Shown piece by piece: positions 1-6,073 of a DNA stretch of 11,215 nt. The notes below the pieces were generated by a model, which was given only the letters and a program-made list of their open reading frames with translations, was not told the origin of the DNA and did no database searches. Numbering within the stretch: the first letter of the stretch is position 1; every line of letters starts with the position of its first letter. The DNA comes from Clostridia bacterium. Lineage in GTDB: Bacteria > Bacillota > Clostridia > Oscillospirales > CAG-272. The DNA lies in assembly GCA_900770605.1 (NCBI GenBank), contig CAAGKS010000102.1, positions 1-11,215 on the forward strand. The letters run 5' to 3'. The translations under genes were made by a program, and so were the position numbers.

Positions 1-131
1 ATTCTTTTCAAATTCAAACCAACCACCTATTGGATTACATAATAGGTAATAAACCGGTTTTTGAACTTTATTTTCCAATTTTCCGCACAATGCTAAAACA
101 ATCCCGTTTCAATAGTTTAAAAATCCCGTGA
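1..131 (+). other. Left-edge region with a short open frame
   Basis: Frame 3 is open from the window edge to a TGA at 129-131, which lies inside the 123-150 hairpin. This would fit the last 42 codons of a gene that runs off the left edge, but the peptide is not recognised and such a length can occur by chance in AT-rich DNA. A dyad (ACCTATT 25-31, AATAGGT 41-47) sits inside it. Nothing else is supported here. Confidence 0.2.
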
Positions 132-166
132 AATTCAAAAATTACGGGATTTTATTGATTTTTTAA
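123..166 (+). terminator. Rho-independent terminator
   Basis: ATCCCGT at 123-129 pairs with ACGGGAT at 144-150, and a T-rich run follows to about 166. It would end transcription of whatever lies left of the window and insulates the nucleotidyltransferase gene downstream. Confidence 0.65.
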
Positions 167-172
167 GATTGC

Positions 173-205
173 GGACACGGGTATCGTAGGGTACGCCCCT
201 AGTCC
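173..205. repeat. Possible diverged copy of the 1084-1142 palindromic repeat
   Basis: The stretch starts GGACA and contains TCGTAGGGTACGCC followed by CCTAG and GTCC. The element at 1085 starts GGACAG and contains TCGAGGACGCC followed by CCTAC. Both are dyads: here TAGGG faces CCCTA around TACGC, and the outer GGAC faces GTCC. The relationship is inferred from this short similarity only. Confidence 0.3.
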
Positions 206-221
206 ACCAATAGAACACACG

Positions 222-257
222 CCACTTTGTTGAAAAATAAAGTGGATTTTTAATTTT
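222..257 (+). terminator. Terminator-like hairpin upstream of the nucleotidyltransferase promoter
   Basis: CCACTTT at 222-228 pairs with AAAGTGG at 239-245 (7 bp, 10-nt loop) and is followed by ATTTTTAATTTT. It lies just before the -35 region of the next promoter, so it is more likely an upstream terminator than an attenuator of the nucleotidyltransferase gene. Confidence 0.45.
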
Positions 258-258
258 A

Positions 259-287
259 TAGTAAATTTTTATGATGTGTGCTATAAT
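259..287 (+). promoter_or_regulatory. Extended -10 sigma-A promoter for the nucleotidyltransferase
   Basis: A perfect TATAAT at 282-287 is preceded by TGc at 279-281, an extended -10. The -35 position (259-264, TAGTAA) is poor, as is often tolerated when the extended -10 is present. The sequence from 277 to 300 is almost the same as that at 9182-9205. Confidence 0.65.
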
Positions 288-326
288 AAACTCACCGATA
301 AATAAGAATTTGACGAGGTGAACATA

Positions 327-986
327 ATGATAGATATTACTGCTTGGACGAAAAATTTCTTGCAGACATTAAATGAGACTTTCGCAAACCGTGTATGGTT
401 TGTTGGTTTGCAAGGTAGTTATGGTCGTGACGAAGCAACAGAAACAAGCGACATTGATATTGTTGTAATTTTGGATGAATTATCTGCTATGGACATTCAA
501 ACTTATCATAACATGCTGGACACCATGTCTCATAGGGAACTGATTTGCGGTTTCCTTTCGGGAAAAAAGGAAGTTATGAATTGGGAGCCATCTGACCTGT
601 TTCAGTTTTGCCATGACACCACACCAATCAAGGGGAGCCTTGACGAAGTAATGGCGGTTATTGACGAAAGTGCTGTGGACAGAGCAATCAAGATCGGTGC
701 CTGCAATATCTACCACGGTTGTGTACACAATATGCTTCACGATAAGAGCGAGGATGTTTTGAAAGGATTATATAAATCCGCCTCTTTCGTTGTGCAGGCA
801 ATCGCTTTTAAGCAAACGGGTAAATATATAAGACTGCAAAAAGATTTACTCCAAGTTGTATCTTCCAATGAACAGGTCATTGTCGAAACATTTATGAATT
901 TAAAAAATGGCGGAGCCGTAGATTTCAATTTGATGTCCGAAACATTATTTGCCTGGTCAAAAAAATGGATTTCGGAAAACAGTTAA
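327..986 (+). CDS. Nucleotidyltransferase-domain protein (NTase plus helical, HEPN-like C-terminus)
   Basis: A 219-residue cytosolic protein. The Pol-beta-type NTase signature is visible: G30-S31 in QGSYGRDE and the metal-binding pair D42 and D44 in SDIDIVV. The middle and C-terminal part (about 105-219) is helical and resembles the helical half of kanamycin-type nucleotidyltransferases or a fused HEPN domain. I start it at ATG 327 because GAGGTG (315-320) is well placed for it; an in-frame GTG at 318 falls inside that Shine-Dalgarno. It has its own promoter and terminator, so it is a single-gene unit. It is AT-rich against the genes to its right, which suggests acquisition. It could be an aminoglycoside or other small-molecule nucleotidyltransferase, or an MNT-type antitoxin-like AMPylase; the substrate cannot be read from the sequence. 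Family membership is secure, function is not. Confidence 0.8.
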   Translation: MIDITAWTKNFLQTLNETFANRVWFVGLQGSYGRDEATETSDIDIVVILDELSAMDIQTYHNMLDTMSHRELICGFLSGKKEVMNWEPSDLFQFCHDTTPIKGSLDEVMAVIDESAVDRAIKIGACNIYHGCVHNMLHDKSEDVLKGLYKSASFVVQAIAFKQTGKYIRLQKDLLQVVSSNEQVIVETFMNLKNGGAVDFNLMSETLFAWSKKWISENS

Positions 987-1018
987 ACAAATTCCAATTT
1001 ATCAAACAGAATAGAACG

Positions 1019-1056
1019 AACCCCGACAGATTTTTAAAGCCTGTCGGGGTTATCTC
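1019..1056 (+). terminator. Terminator after the nucleotidyltransferase
   Basis: AACCCCGACAG at 1019-1029 pairs perfectly with CTGTCGGGGTT at 1041-1051 (11 bp). The following T content is modest (TATCTCTTTC), but position and stem strength fit the end of the nucleotidyltransferase transcript. Confidence 0.75.
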
Positions 1057-1083
1057 TTTCTGCGTATCAAATTTTTGTCTTTT

Positions 1084-1142
1084 CGGACAGTCGAGGACGC
1101 CTGTCCCTACAAGGACTTGTTAACATCCTTATGAGAGGTCCG
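1084..1142. repeat. Nested palindromic intergenic repeat
   Basis: Three dyads are packed in 59 nt. The outer pair is CGGAC (1084-1088) with GTCCG (1138-1142). Inside are GGACAG (1085-1090) with CTGTCC (1101-1106) around TCGAGGACGC, and AAGGA (1111-1115) with TCCTT (1126-1130) around a TGTTAACA palindrome. It is non-coding, has no T tract and lies between a terminator and a promoter. It looks like a REP/MITE-like dispersed element; the TCGAGGACGCC core is the kind seen scattered in Clostridia genomes, a recollection I cannot check here. Confidence 0.45.
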
Positions 1143-1177
1143 CATTCTGCCTATTTTTTCTTTTTTAAATTTTTATC

Positions 1178-1206
1178 TTTTCAAATCAGCAAAAATGTGA
1201 TAGAAT
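1178..1206 (+). promoter_or_regulatory. Probable sigma-A promoter of the lipoprotein gene
   Basis: TAGAAT at 1201-1206 is preceded by TGa at 1198-1200. A weak -35 TTTTCA at 1178-1183 lies 17 nt upstream. Predicted start of transcription is about 1213, leaving a leader of roughly 25 nt. Confidence 0.5.
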
Positions 1207-1237
1207 ATAAGTAGCAATTTTGAAAAAGGAGCTTTTG

Positions 1238-1951
1238 ATGATGAGAAACTCAAAAAAACCGAATATTTGGTTTATATCGGTTTTATTGATCTGCATATTT
1301 GCTTGCGCGGCTCTTGCGGGTTGTACGATGCTTGGAGATGACGGTGACAACGTGCCTGCGGTGGACGAAAACGTCGGTGAGAATGGAGGCGGCAGCGCTG
1401 AGGAAAACAAGGCGGAGCTTGACTATTCACAGATAAATATCGGCGATTACGTAAGCTCGGTGAGCTATAAGGGCCTGACGCTGACGCTGGACAGCTCAGA
1501 TGCTTCCAAGGAGGACGCCTTATGGAGCGCGTTGCTCGACACGGCGGTGATAAACGGATATCCCGAGGGCGCGGTGGAGTATTACTTCGAGCAGACAAAG
1601 GATTATTATATGTTTATCGCAAACAACGATCCCGAGGCGTACGCTATGCTGCTTGAAAGCCGCGGCATGACCGAGGCTGATATCGTAGAAGAGGCGCAGG
1701 CGCTGGTCAAAAAGGATCTTGTGTATCTGTACGTCGTCAGGAGCGAGGGTATATCCATATCGGATGACGAAAAGCAGCAGCTTTTTGATAGGTACGTTGC
1801 GGCGTACGTAGGTGAGTACGGATATACCGCGGAATACGTAAAGGCGAATATGACCGAGCTTATATACGACTCGATGCTTTACGATAAAACGCTGGAATTT
1901 CTGATACTCAACAACACCTTTGAGACACCGATACAGAGCGGAGAAAATTAA
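1238..1951 (+). CDS. Lipoprotein with trigger-factor C-terminal-like chaperone domain
   Basis: A 237-residue secreted lipoprotein. AGGAG at 1227-1231 supports ATG 1238 (or ATG 1241); an in-frame TTG at 1220 precedes that site and is rejected. The signal peptide is a short basic N-terminus, a hydrophobic stretch and the lipobox LAGC with the lipidated Cys at about residue 29, followed by an acidic Gly/Asp/Glu linker. The mature part begins with a YKGLTLTL strand as in the end of trigger-factor N-domains. It goes straight into a helical region (about 90-230) with the trigger-factor/SurA-like pattern: YPEGAVEYYFEQ, RGMTEADIVEEA, SEGISISDDE, and a terminal DKTLEFLILNN. No FKBP-type PPIase insert is present. 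I infer an extracytoplasmic holdase or folding factor; it could also be a structural relative with another role. Single-gene transcript. Confidence 0.65.
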   Translation: MMRNSKKPNIWFISVLLICIFACAALAGCTMLGDDGDNVPAVDENVGENGGGSAEENKAELDYSQINIGDYVSSVSYKGLTLTLDSSDASKEDALWSALLDTAVINGYPEGAVEYYFEQTKDYYMFIANNDPEAYAMLLESRGMTEADIVEEAQALVKKDLVYLYVVRSEGISISDDEKQQLFDRYVAAYVGEYGYTAEYVKANMTELIYDSMLYDKTLEFLILNNTFETPIQSGEN

Positions 1952-1971
1952 AGAACGAAAAGCTTTTCGGG

Positions 1972-2017
1972 CGCGAGCCCGAGCGCCGAGAGCGGCGTTC
2001 GGACTCGCGTTTTTTTG
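1972..2017 (+). terminator. Strong terminator after the lipoprotein gene
   Basis: A GC-rich stem runs from CGCGAG (1972-1977) through CGCCG, around an AGAG loop, back to CTCGCG (2004-2009), with a few mismatches, and is followed by eight T residues at 2010-2017. Confidence 0.9.
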
Positions 2018-2051
2018 ATGCTTTGGTTTTGGATACGGAAAAATATTATCG

Positions 2052-2080
2052 TTGACATTGAAGTTTTTATGTGATATAAT
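2052..2080 (+). promoter_or_regulatory. Consensus sigma-A promoter of the exonuclease-thiI operon
   Basis: TTGACA at 2052-2057, 17-nt spacer, TATAAT at 2075-2080, with TGa just before the -10. Both hexamers are perfect, so the operon is probably strongly and constitutively transcribed. Predicted +1 is about 2087, giving a leader of about 45 nt. Confidence 0.9.
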
Positions 2081-2130
2081 TGTAATGTTATGTTATTTTT
2101 TTACTTTTATATAGATTTCGGAGGAAAATT

Positions 2131-3213
2131 TTGAAAAAAGAGTTGAAGTTGCGTTCGGGCGCGACTATTTACCAAATACTCCCCGACCAAGCAAGCAAAA
2201 AGCATTATCTTACGCGCCACAGTCTCTCCAAGATGCATCTTGTGCCGGTAGGAGACCCTATCGCGTATGATATAGCTCCCGATGGAAGCATTATCTATTA
2301 CTTCGATCCTGCAAGGGTAGAGGAGGCATCTCCTGAGACCTGGTACTTCCCTCGTTCAAAGAAGGAGACTATGACCCTGCCCGGCGGCAGCATAATCGAG
2401 AGAATGAGCGTTAAAAACGCGGCGGCAAAGGGATACTATACCGCTGACCGTCTTTCCAAGATGCATTACGAGCCGATAGAGGAGCCTGTGGCTTATACCT
2501 ACAAGGCGGACAGATCCGTGTTGTATTTTTACGACAAGAAGACCGCCAAGAAGCTGCCTCTCAACTGCGTTCAGTGCGGCAAGGATATCCGTTATAAGAA
2601 AAAGCTGTGCCGCGCGTGCTACGAGAAGGATATGGAGCTTCGCCGCATAGAAGGCGACGCGCACAGAAGCGCGTATTACGGAATGGACAGAGCAAAGGTC
2701 TTGTTCTTTGACCTTGAGCTTACGGGATTTTACGATCACGATGAGATACTTTCCATCACCATCATAGACGGCTTTGGAAATCATATTATGGATACGCTCG
2801 TAAAGCCCGTTTCCAAGAAGAGCTGGAAGAGAACCGAGGAGATACATAAGATAACTCCCGCGATGGTCGTCGATGCTCCTCTTTTGAGCGATCTTACCGA
2901 CGAGCTCAAGCGCATCTTTGCGGACGCCGATAACGTTATCGCTTACGGCGTTTCCACGGATTACAGCCATATCAAGAAGATATACAAGGACGAGGCGGAG
3001 CGCGAGGAATTCCACAGCAAGATACGCTGCTGCGCAAACGAGTTCGTGCGCTATACTCACGAGCATCGCCCCGACGTAGTTCATGCATCTCTTACGGACG
3101 CGATGAGCTGCTTTGAGATAGAGTGGGAGGGAGTTGCTCATTCCTCCGTTGCGGACACTATCGGTTGCCGCAAGGTATGGGAAGCGTTGTTCCCGAATTA
3201 TTACTGTAATTGA
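2131..3213 (+). CDS. DEDDh-family 3'-5' exonuclease with tandem N-terminal repeats and zinc ribbon
   Basis: A 360-residue protein starting at TTG 2131, with GGAGG at 2120-2124 and a 6-nt spacer. Domains in order: two copies of a roughly 50-residue unit (about 8-60 and 83-136) that share LSKMH, a Pro-rich turn, P-x-AY and a YxY/D strand; a zinc ribbon with C146, C149, C160 and C163; then a DnaQ/RNase T-type nuclease (about 188-355). The nuclease has all DEDDh residues: D194 and E196 in FFDLELTG, D277 in VSTDYSH, and H337 and D342 in HSSVAD. It also has the DnaQ-like IHKIT loop at 238-242. It should remove nucleotides from 3' ends of DNA or RNA with two metal ions; the substrate is unknown. The repeats and ribbon probably bind nucleic acid (inference). 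Its stop overlaps the ribosome site of the next gene. The domain order is unfamiliar to me. Confidence 0.8.
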   Translation: MKKELKLRSGATIYQILPDQASKKHYLTRHSLSKMHLVPVGDPIAYDIAPDGSIIYYFDPARVEEASPETWYFPRSKKETMTLPGGSIIERMSVKNAAAKGYYTADRLSKMHYEPIEEPVAYTYKADRSVLYFYDKKTAKKLPLNCVQCGKDIRYKKKLCRACYEKDMELRRIEGDAHRSAYYGMDRAKVLFFDLELTGFYDHDEILSITIIDGFGNHIMDTLVKPVSKKSWKRTEEIHKITPAMVVDAPLLSDLTDELKRIFADADNVIAYGVSTDYSHIKKIYKDEAEREEFHSKIRCCANEFVRYTHEHRPDVVHASLTDAMSCFEIEWEGVAHSSVADTIGCRKVWEALFPNYYCN

Positions 3214-3221
3214 GGTCTGTT

Positions 3222-3518
3222 ATGGATTCTTTATTTGGACTTAATGATCCTGCGAATATAGGAGACGGTCTTGCCGTGCTTACCACGGTGTTTTCCAACG
3301 AGGAGCTTTTGGTAGTCAAAAGTATTCTCGAGAGCGCGGATATTCCTTTTCTTGCCAAGGCAAGAGGAGCGGGAGGCGCGGTCAGCGTTATTATGGGCTT
3401 TAATATGTACGGCACGGATATTTTCGTGCGCGAGGAGGATATTGAGGCGGCTGAACAGCTTTTGAGTGCTGAGTGCGAGATCGATGAGACCGATATCGAG
3501 CCTGAGGTGGAGATATGA
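3222..3518 (+). CDS. Small DUF2007-like putative signal-transducing protein
   Basis: A 98-residue soluble acidic protein. ATG 3222 is chosen because GAGG at 3212-3215, overlapping the stop of the exonuclease gene, is 6 nt upstream; an in-frame TTG at 3210 precedes it. The motif order fits DUF2007: a strand with SNEELLVVKSILESADIPF near residues 25-43, a Gly/Ala-rich loop, then a strand giving DIFVREEDIEAAEQLL near 65-82. The family is small, alpha/beta, ferredoxin-like, with no proven function. It overlaps thiI by 4 nt (ATGA), so the two are translationally coupled. The Asp/Glu-rich tail after residue 82 is odd and may bridge to a partner. Family call moderate, role unknown. Confidence 0.65.
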   Translation: MDSLFGLNDPANIGDGLAVLTTVFSNEELLVVKSILESADIPFLAKARGAGGAVSVIMGFNMYGTDIFVREEDIEAAEQLLSAECEIDETDIEPEVEI

Positions 3519-4702
3519 TAAAGGAAATTTTGCTTTGCAAATACGGCGAGATAGTGTTGAAGGGCGCTAACCGCAAGTATTTTGAGGATATGCTTTGCCG
3601 TGAGATGAAGAAAAAGGCAAGAGCGTACGGAAATTTTGATATATACAGAGCGCAGAGCACTATATATATAGAGCCCAAGGATGAGAGCGCTGACGTTGAC
3701 GGAATGTTTGAGGCGGCGTCCAAGGTCTTTGGTATCGTTGCGATATCCCGCGCCGCAGTTTGCGAGAAGAATATGGAGGATATCGAGCGAGTTACCCGCG
3801 AGTATATTCCTGCATTCCTTGGCGGCAAGAAGACGTTTAAGGTCGAGGGAAAGAGATCTGACAAGAGCTTTCATCTTGACTCCATGGAGCTTGCGCGCGA
3901 GATCGGCGGCGTTATTCTTGACGCTTGCCGCGGAATAAAGGTTGACGTTCACAATCCCGAGGTCACCGTTAAGGTGGAGATACGCGAGTTTGGCGCGTAC
4001 GTTTCGGCAGGTCAGTTCAAGGGCGCGGGCGGTATGCCCGTTGGCACTAACGGCCGCGGAATGCTTTTGCTCTCGGGCGGTATAGATTCTCCCGTTGCGG
4101 GATATATGATGGCAAAGAGAGGCGTACGCCTTGACGCTATCCATTTTGAATCCTTCCCCTATACCAGCGAGCGCGCAAGGGAAAAGGTGCTTGAGCTTGC
4201 AAGGATAGTTTCGGAGTATGCGGGGGACATCTACGTTCACGTGGTTTCGCTCACACACATTCAGGAGGAGCTCGTAAAGGCGTGTGAGGAGGATTACTTC
4301 ACGCTCCTGCTCCGCAGATATATGGTGACTATTGCCGAGAAGGTGGCAAAGGCAAAGGGCGCAGAGGCGCTGATCACGGGCGAGAGTCTTGGCCAGGTGG
4401 CGTCACAAACGATGCAGGCGCTCGGCGTTACCGATTCCTGCGTAAGCATGCCCGTATTCCGTCCCTGTATCGGAATGGACAAGGAGGAGATAGTTCAGAT
4501 CTCCCGAAAGATCGGCGCGTTCGAGACGTCCATTCAGCCCTACGAGGACTGCTGCACGGTATTTACTCCCAAGCACCCCAAGACCAAGCCTGAGCTTGAG
4601 AAGGTGCTCGTTCAGGAGAATAAGCTGCCGTTTGACGAGCTCGTAGAGGAGGCTATCGGTACTCTCTATACCGTTAAGATCACCCCCGACTATATCGGCT
4701 GA
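3515..4702 (+). CDS. thiI: tRNA 4-thiouridine sulfurtransferase ThiI (no rhodanese domain)
   Basis: A 395-residue cytosolic enzyme that adenylates U8 of tRNA and inserts sulfur to give 4-thiouridine; in some bacteria it also serves thiazole synthesis. The order is a ferredoxin-like N-terminus starting LCKYGEIVLKG, a THUMP RNA-binding domain (about 60-165), and an AANH ATP-binding domain with PP-loop SGGIDS at 187-192. The C-terminal part carries GESLGQVASQT (289-299), FRPCIGMDKEEI, and a YEDCCTVFTPKHPKT stretch with C346 and C347, where the conserved catalytic Cys of the family lies. There is no rhodanese extension, as in Bacillus-type ThiI, so sulfur must come from a separate cysteine desulfurase; none is encoded in this window. 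ATG overlaps the stop of the upstream gene, with GAGG at 3504-3507. Confident call. Confidence 0.96.
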   Translation: MIKEILLCKYGEIVLKGANRKYFEDMLCREMKKKARAYGNFDIYRAQSTIYIEPKDESADVDGMFEAASKVFGIVAISRAAVCEKNMEDIERVTREYIPAFLGGKKTFKVEGKRSDKSFHLDSMELAREIGGVILDACRGIKVDVHNPEVTVKVEIREFGAYVSAGQFKGAGGMPVGTNGRGMLLLSGGIDSPVAGYMMAKRGVRLDAIHFESFPYTSERAREKVLELARIVSEYAGDIYVHVVSLTHIQEELVKACEEDYFTLLLRRYMVTIAEKVAKAKGAEALITGESLGQVASQTMQALGVTDSCVSMPVFRPCIGMDKEEIVQISRKIGAFETSIQPYEDCCTVFTPKHPKTKPELEKVLVQENKLPFDELVEEAIGTLYTVKITPDYIG

Positions 4703-4752
4703 GGCGATACTCGGAGCGATATAGACAGGAAGGGCATTTAAGGAGACAGAAA

Positions 4753-6009
4753 ATGCAGCTTTTTGACGGCGTTATCTCGATAAGCGACGTAACGTTTTTG
4801 ATATTTTCAATTTTTGCTATTATAGCCGTTGGCTTGGCGCTGGGACGTATAAACGTCGGGGGCGTCTCGCTCGGCGCGGCGGGCGTGTTCGTGGTGGCGC
4901 TTTTGTTCGGTTGTCTTTTCTATGAGGACCTTGCCGCACAGCTTCCGCTATATACAAAAAAGGCGCTCAAAATAATTGAGAGCCTTGGACTTGTTTTGTT
5001 CGTTACCTCGGTAGGCTTTATTGCAGGTCCTAAATTTTTCAGTAATCTTAAAAGAAATTTCAGATCCTACGTAGTTCTCGCGCTCGTGGTGATCGCCGCG
5101 GGCGGACTTGTGGCAGTCGGCTGCATATACTTCGGCAGAGGAGTTATGGGCGAGACTGATCACGGGGAGTTTACCGCGATGATCGTTGGACTTTTGTCGG
5201 GCGCGCTCACCTCAACTCCCGCGTATTCCGCGGCTAAGGCCACGGTTGACAGCGCGTATGAGGGCGTGGTCTCGGTGGGATATGGGATCGCGTATATCTT
5301 TGGCGTTATAGGCGTTGTGCTTTTCGTTCAGATAATCCCCAAGTTTTTGCGCGCTGATATGGACGTGGAGAGGGCAAAGCTCGTCGGCGCTTCCAAGGAG
5401 GGAGCGGACGCGATGGCAAAGAGGGCAGAGAAGAGCGCGGAAAAGCGCAAGACGTTTGAGCTTGACGGATACGGCTTTGCGGCGTTTGCGCTTGCGGCTA
5501 TCGTCGGCGTGTTTGTGGGAATGATAAAGATACCGCTGACGTCTGAGGGGCTTTCGGGCACTTGCTTCTCGCTCACCACAACGGGCGGCTGCCTGCTCAC
5601 CTCACTTGTGTTCGGTCATTTTGCTCATTTTGGCCCTGTCAACGTGACGCCAAAGGCACAAACCCTTAAAATATTCAAGGAGCTTGGACTTATACTGTTC
5701 CTCGTTGGAGCAGGAATTGCAGGCGGCGCAGAGTTTGTCAGACTTTTCAGGCTCAGCTATTTCGTTTACGGAATACTGATGACGGTAATTCCTATGGTAG
5801 CGGGATTTTTGTTTGCAAGGTACGTTCTCAAGCTCAGCCTGCTTTCCAATCTCGGCTCGCTCACGGGCGCTATGACGAGCACCCCCGCGCTTGGTACGCT
5901 CATAGGCGTTTCCGGAACGGATGACGTTGCCTCTGCCTATGCCGCAACGTATCCGATAGCGCTTATCGCGGTAGTTCTCGTCTCACAGTTTTTGATAATT
6001 TTGTTCTGA
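4753..6009 (+). CDS. AspT/YidE/YbjL-family membrane transporter lacking TrkA-C domains
   Basis: A 418-residue polytopic inner-membrane protein with about 10 hydrophobic segments. Two homologous halves are visible. ESLGLVLFVTSVGF (76-89) matches KELGLILFLVGAGI (309-322), and SGALTSTPAY (149-158) with YGIAYIFGVIG matches TGAMTSTPAL (371-380) with YAATYPIALIA. This duplication with a TSTPA motif is the hallmark of the aspartate:alanine exchanger superfamily (AAEX), which moves amino acids or dicarboxylates; the substrate here is unknown. YidE and AspT carry two TrkA-C (RCK-C) domains between the halves. Here the cytoplasmic linker is only about 40 residues (200-238), charged and Lys/Glu/Ala-rich. 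ATG 4753 has AGGAG at 4741-4745. It follows thiI by 50 nt without a terminator, so it may share that operon. Confidence 0.8.
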   Translation: MQLFDGVISISDVTFLIFSIFAIIAVGLALGRINVGGVSLGAAGVFVVALLFGCLFYEDLAAQLPLYTKKALKIIESLGLVLFVTSVGFIAGPKFFSNLKRNFRSYVVLALVVIAAGGLVAVGCIYFGRGVMGETDHGEFTAMIVGLLSGALTSTPAYSAAKATVDSAYEGVVSVGYGIAYIFGVIGVVLFVQIIPKFLRADMDVERAKLVGASKEGADAMAKRAEKSAEKRKTFELDGYGFAAFALAAIVGVFVGMIKIPLTSEGLSGTCFSLTTTGGCLLTSLVFGHFAHFGPVNVTPKAQTLKIFKELGLILFLVGAGIAGGAEFVRLFRLSYFVYGILMTVIPMVAGFLFARYVLKLSLLSNLGSLTGAMTSTPALGTLIGVSGTDDVASAYAATYPIALIAVVLVSQFLIILF

Positions 6010-6015
6010 AAAATA

Positions 6016-6045
6016 AACGGAGGATCGCAGATCCTCCGTTTTTTT
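6016..6045 (+). terminator. Bidirectional terminator between convergent genes
   Basis: AACGGAGGATC (6016-6026) pairs perfectly with GATCCTCCGTT (6030-6040) around a 3-nt loop. T runs follow on the plus strand (to 6045), and on the minus strand the complement of the upstream A-rich stretch gives TTTATTTTT. It can end both the transporter transcript and the converging lipoprotein transcript. Confidence 0.92.
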
Positions 6046-6073
6046 GTTTGCTTATTTTGCAGGTCAGCAAAGA

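Noticed and set aside
3..131. Open frame of 42 codons running off the left edge.
   Set aside because: No recognisable peptide, and one of six frames staying open this long is not unusual in AT-rich DNA. Kept only as a low-confidence region note.
2356..3141. Long minus-strand frame opposite the exonuclease gene, and similarly 3158-4258 opposite thiI.
   Set aside because: Both are antisense shadows of well-supported genes with strong codon bias. They have no ribosome sites or recognisable motifs.
4689..4702. ACTATATCGGCTG at the end of thiI is repeated at 9268-9280, as if the two were attachment-site halves.
   Set aside because: A 13-nt match is expected about once by chance in a window of this size. 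The first copy is ordinary thiI coding sequence and neither flank shows further similarity.
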